Assembly (NCBI GenBank): GCA_023436685.1
Contig: JAEZIL010000153.1
Span: 1 to 8,075 of the forward strand
DNA length: 8,075 nt
Direction of reading: 5' to 3'
Source of the DNA: Bacteroidota bacterium
Lineage (GTDB): Bacteria; Bacteroidota; Bacteroidia; Chitinophagales; Chitinophagaceae
Both the position numbers and the translations under genes were made by a program. The notes under the pieces are model-generated. The model saw only the letters and a list, made by a program, of their open reading frames with translations, was not told where the DNA came from and made no database searches. Positions 6,294 to 8,075 of this stretch are shown piece by piece (positions within the stretch are counted from its first letter, which is position 1; each line of letters starts with the position of its first letter).

Positions 6294-8075
6294 ATGTACA
6301 TTTTCTCATATAGAAGTAAAAGACTAATAGCAGTTTTATCGTTTCTAGCGATTTTAACCTCCTGTGCCAATAGAAAAATCAATAAACAAGCAATAGAATT
6401 AGAACCTGTCGAGATAATCGGTAAAGATAAAAACCGCATATTCAGGTCAACAGCACCAATAGAATGGGACATAACACACACACGTGTAGGGCTTGAATTC
6501 GATTGGAAAAGCAAGACTGCAAAAGGGAATACCTGGATAAATCTACATCCATATTATTATTCCACCGATTCGATAATACTAGATGCTAAAAGCATGGAAA
6601 TACATACTGTGAATGTTATCACAGATGGCCGCCCAATGGCTGTAGATTATATATACCAAGATGATAAGTTAAAAATAAAGCTACCAAAACAATACAACAG
6701 ATATGATAGCACTACTTTAAATATAACATACACTGCAATGCCTTACAGTGAATCTACTGGAGGCAGTAAAGCTATAAGTGATGATAGGGGATTATACTTT
6801 ATTAATACAGACTATAGTACACCCAACAAACCCGCTCAAATATGGACACAAGGCGAAACTGAAGCAAACTCACACTGGCTGCCAACTATTGATAAGCCCA
6901 ATAATAGATTTACGCTGCAAATTGAACTTACTATACCAGACAGTTTGATAACACTAAGTAATGGAGAGTTAACAAGCCAGAAATATTCCGGCGGAATGCG
7001 TACAGATATATGGAAAATGGATAAGCCGATACAGGCGTATGCCGCGATGTTTGCAATTGGCAAATTCTCAGTTGTAGAAGATATGTGGAGGAATAAAAAA
7101 GTAAGTTACTACGTAGAACCTCACTACGAACCCTATGCACGTTATATGTTTAATAATACCACCAAAATGCTCGACTTCTTCTCAGGCATTACCGGTGTGC
7201 CATATCCCTGGAATAAATATTCCCAGATAGTGGTCAGAGACTACGTATCTGGTGCCATGGAAAATACTACCGCTAGTTTGTATGGAGAATTTATGAACCA
7301 AAGTAAACGCGAAATTGATGATAACAATTTTGAAGATGTTGTTGCGCACGAATTATTCCACCAGTGGTTTGGTAACTATGTTACAGCTGAATCATGGTCT
7401 CACATTACCTTAAATGAATCTCTTGCCAGTTATGGGGAGCAACTTTGGAGGAGACATCATTATGGCAATGCTTCCGCCGATATTTTAGGCGCAGAAGAGC
7501 TGGAGCTTTACTTACAGGCAGTTAAGAAAACAGATCCTCCACTTACACGTTTCTATTATACAGACAAAGAAGACGTATTTGATCGTATATCTTATGAGAA
7601 GGGAGGCAAAATACTAAATTACTTACACGGCCTTATGGGTGATAGCGCCTTTTACAATGCCCTGAACATCTATTTAACAAAAAATGCTTTACAATCTGCA
7701 GAAACAGTTGATTGGCGTCTTGCAGTAGAAGAGGCAACAGGTAAAGATTGGAATTGGTTTTTTGATCAATGGTATTATAAGGGTGGGCATCCGCAGCTCG
7801 ATATCAAATATCGCTATGACGATGTAGCAAAGCAACTTAAAGTACTGGTTACACAAAAGCAGGATAGTTTATACATTCTGCCACTGAAGGCTGATGTTAT
7901 TATTTCCGGAACTATTAGAAGTGAAGATTGGTTAATAGCAAAGCGCAAAGAAGAATTTACATATAATTACGATGGCAATAATATTCCTGTTATAGTTCCT
8001 GATAGTAAACACTGGCTGGTAGGAGAGTTGTTAGAAGATAAATTACCTCAACAATGGCTGGTTCAGTTTAAGCAT
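6294..8075 (+). CDS. M1-family zinc metallopeptidase (aminopeptidase), predicted lipoprotein, 3'-truncated by the window
   Basis: 594 residues are visible, with no stop before the right edge. The N-terminus is a lipoprotein signal: basic MYIFSYRSKR, a hydrophobic stretch, then lipobox LTSC with Cys24. An in-frame TAG at 6273-6275 leaves ATG 6294 as the only reasonable start. The N-terminal beta domain (about 50-265) includes the typical IWTQGETEANSHWLPTID segment. Catalytic features are complete: the substrate-binding GAMEN motif (320-324), HELFH (H352, E353, H356), the third zinc ligand E375 in NESLASY giving HEXXH-x18-E, and the likely catalytic tyrosine Y434 in SYEKGGKILNYL. A beta domain begins after the helical part (about 515 onward). 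M1 enzymes remove N-terminal amino acids from peptides; the lipid anchor suggests envelope peptide processing or nutrition. It is divergent from the biotin-carrier operon, 150 bases apart. Substrate preference cannot be read. Confidence 0.95.
   Translation, partial: MYIFSYRSKRLIAVLSFLAILTSCANRKINKQAIELEPVEIIGKDKNRIFRSTAPIEWDITHTRVGLEFDWKSKTAKGNTWINLHPYYYSTDSIILDAKSMEIHTVNVITDGRPMAVDYIYQDDKLKIKLPKQYNRYDSTTLNITYTAMPYSESTGGSKAISDDRGLYFINTDYSTPNKPAQIWTQGETEANSHWLPTIDKPNNRFTLQIELTIPDSLITLSNGELTSQKYSGGMRTDIWKMDKPIQAYAAMFAIGKFSVVEDMWRNKKVSYYVEPHYEPYARYMFNNTTKMLDFFSGITGVPYPWNKYSQIVVRDYVSGAMENTTASLYGEFMNQSKREIDDNNFEDVVAHELFHQWFGNYVTAESWSHITLNESLASYGEQLWRRHHYGNASADILGAEELELYLQAVKKTDPPLTRFYYTDKEDVFDRISYEKGGKILNYLHGLMGDSAFYNALNIYLTKNALQSAETVDWRLAVEEATGKDWNWFFDQWYYKGGHPQLDIKYRYDDVAKQLKVLVTQKQDSLYILPLKADVIISGTIRSEDWLIAKRKEEFTYNYDGNNIPVIVPDSKHWLVGELLEDKLPQQWLVQFKH

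Noticed and set aside
6290..6514. Minus-strand open frame of 74 codons at the start of the peptidase gene
   Set aside because: Antisense to the lipoprotein signal and N-terminal domain of the M1 peptidase; no supporting features.
6836..7140. Two overlapping minus-strand open frames inside the peptidase gene
   Set aside because: Both are antisense to the conserved N-terminal domain of the M1 peptidase and overlap each other, as chance frames do.

Overview
The window looks like a piece of a Bacteroidota chromosome, perhaps Chitinophagales or Sphingobacteriales-like. The order-level guess is inference. Three things support the phylum: a type IX secretion (T9SS) C-terminal sorting domain, a DUF4476-type protein, and a promoter matching the Bacteroidota TTG / TAnnTTTG pattern. 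The DNA is AT-rich, and Shine-Dalgarno sequences are mostly absent.

Layout from left to right. Positions 1-1758 (+) hold the 3' part of a large secreted modular protein with a T9SS sorting tail; its 5' end lies outside the window. It converges, with 5 bases between stop codons, on a minus-strand block spanning 6143 down to 1764. In transcription order that block is: a biotin-carrier protein (6143-5643), a secreted DUF4476 protein (5640-4645), a small lipocalin-like lipoprotein (4640-4119), the pyruvate dehydrogenase E1 beta subunit (4064-3081), a strong intrinsic terminator (3069-3031), and a geranylgeranyl-reductase-family flavoprotein (3020-1764). Divergent from this block, after a 150-base intergenic region with candidate promoters for both directions, an M1-family zinc metallopeptidase lipoprotein starts at 6294 (+) and runs off the right edge.

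How the genes fit together. The first three minus-strand genes are packed 2 and 4 bases apart and are almost certainly one transcript. pdhB follows after 54 bases and may be on the same transcript. The block mixes cytoplasmic acyl-CoA/pyruvate metabolism (biotin carrier, PdhB) with two exported proteins of unknown role. The reductase lies just beyond a terminator-like hairpin that ends 14 bases before its start codon, so its expression depends on read-through or a promoter not clearly seen here. The two plus-strand genes encode envelope or surface products.

No RNA gene, insertion sequence, CRISPR array or phage feature was seen, and no stretch over 300 bases lacks a gene. I find no convincing evidence of a wholly new system. 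The points most worth a second look are the mixed biotin-carrier/DUF4476/lipoprotein/PdhB operon, the hairpin in front of the reductase, and the tandem modular architecture of the T9SS protein.
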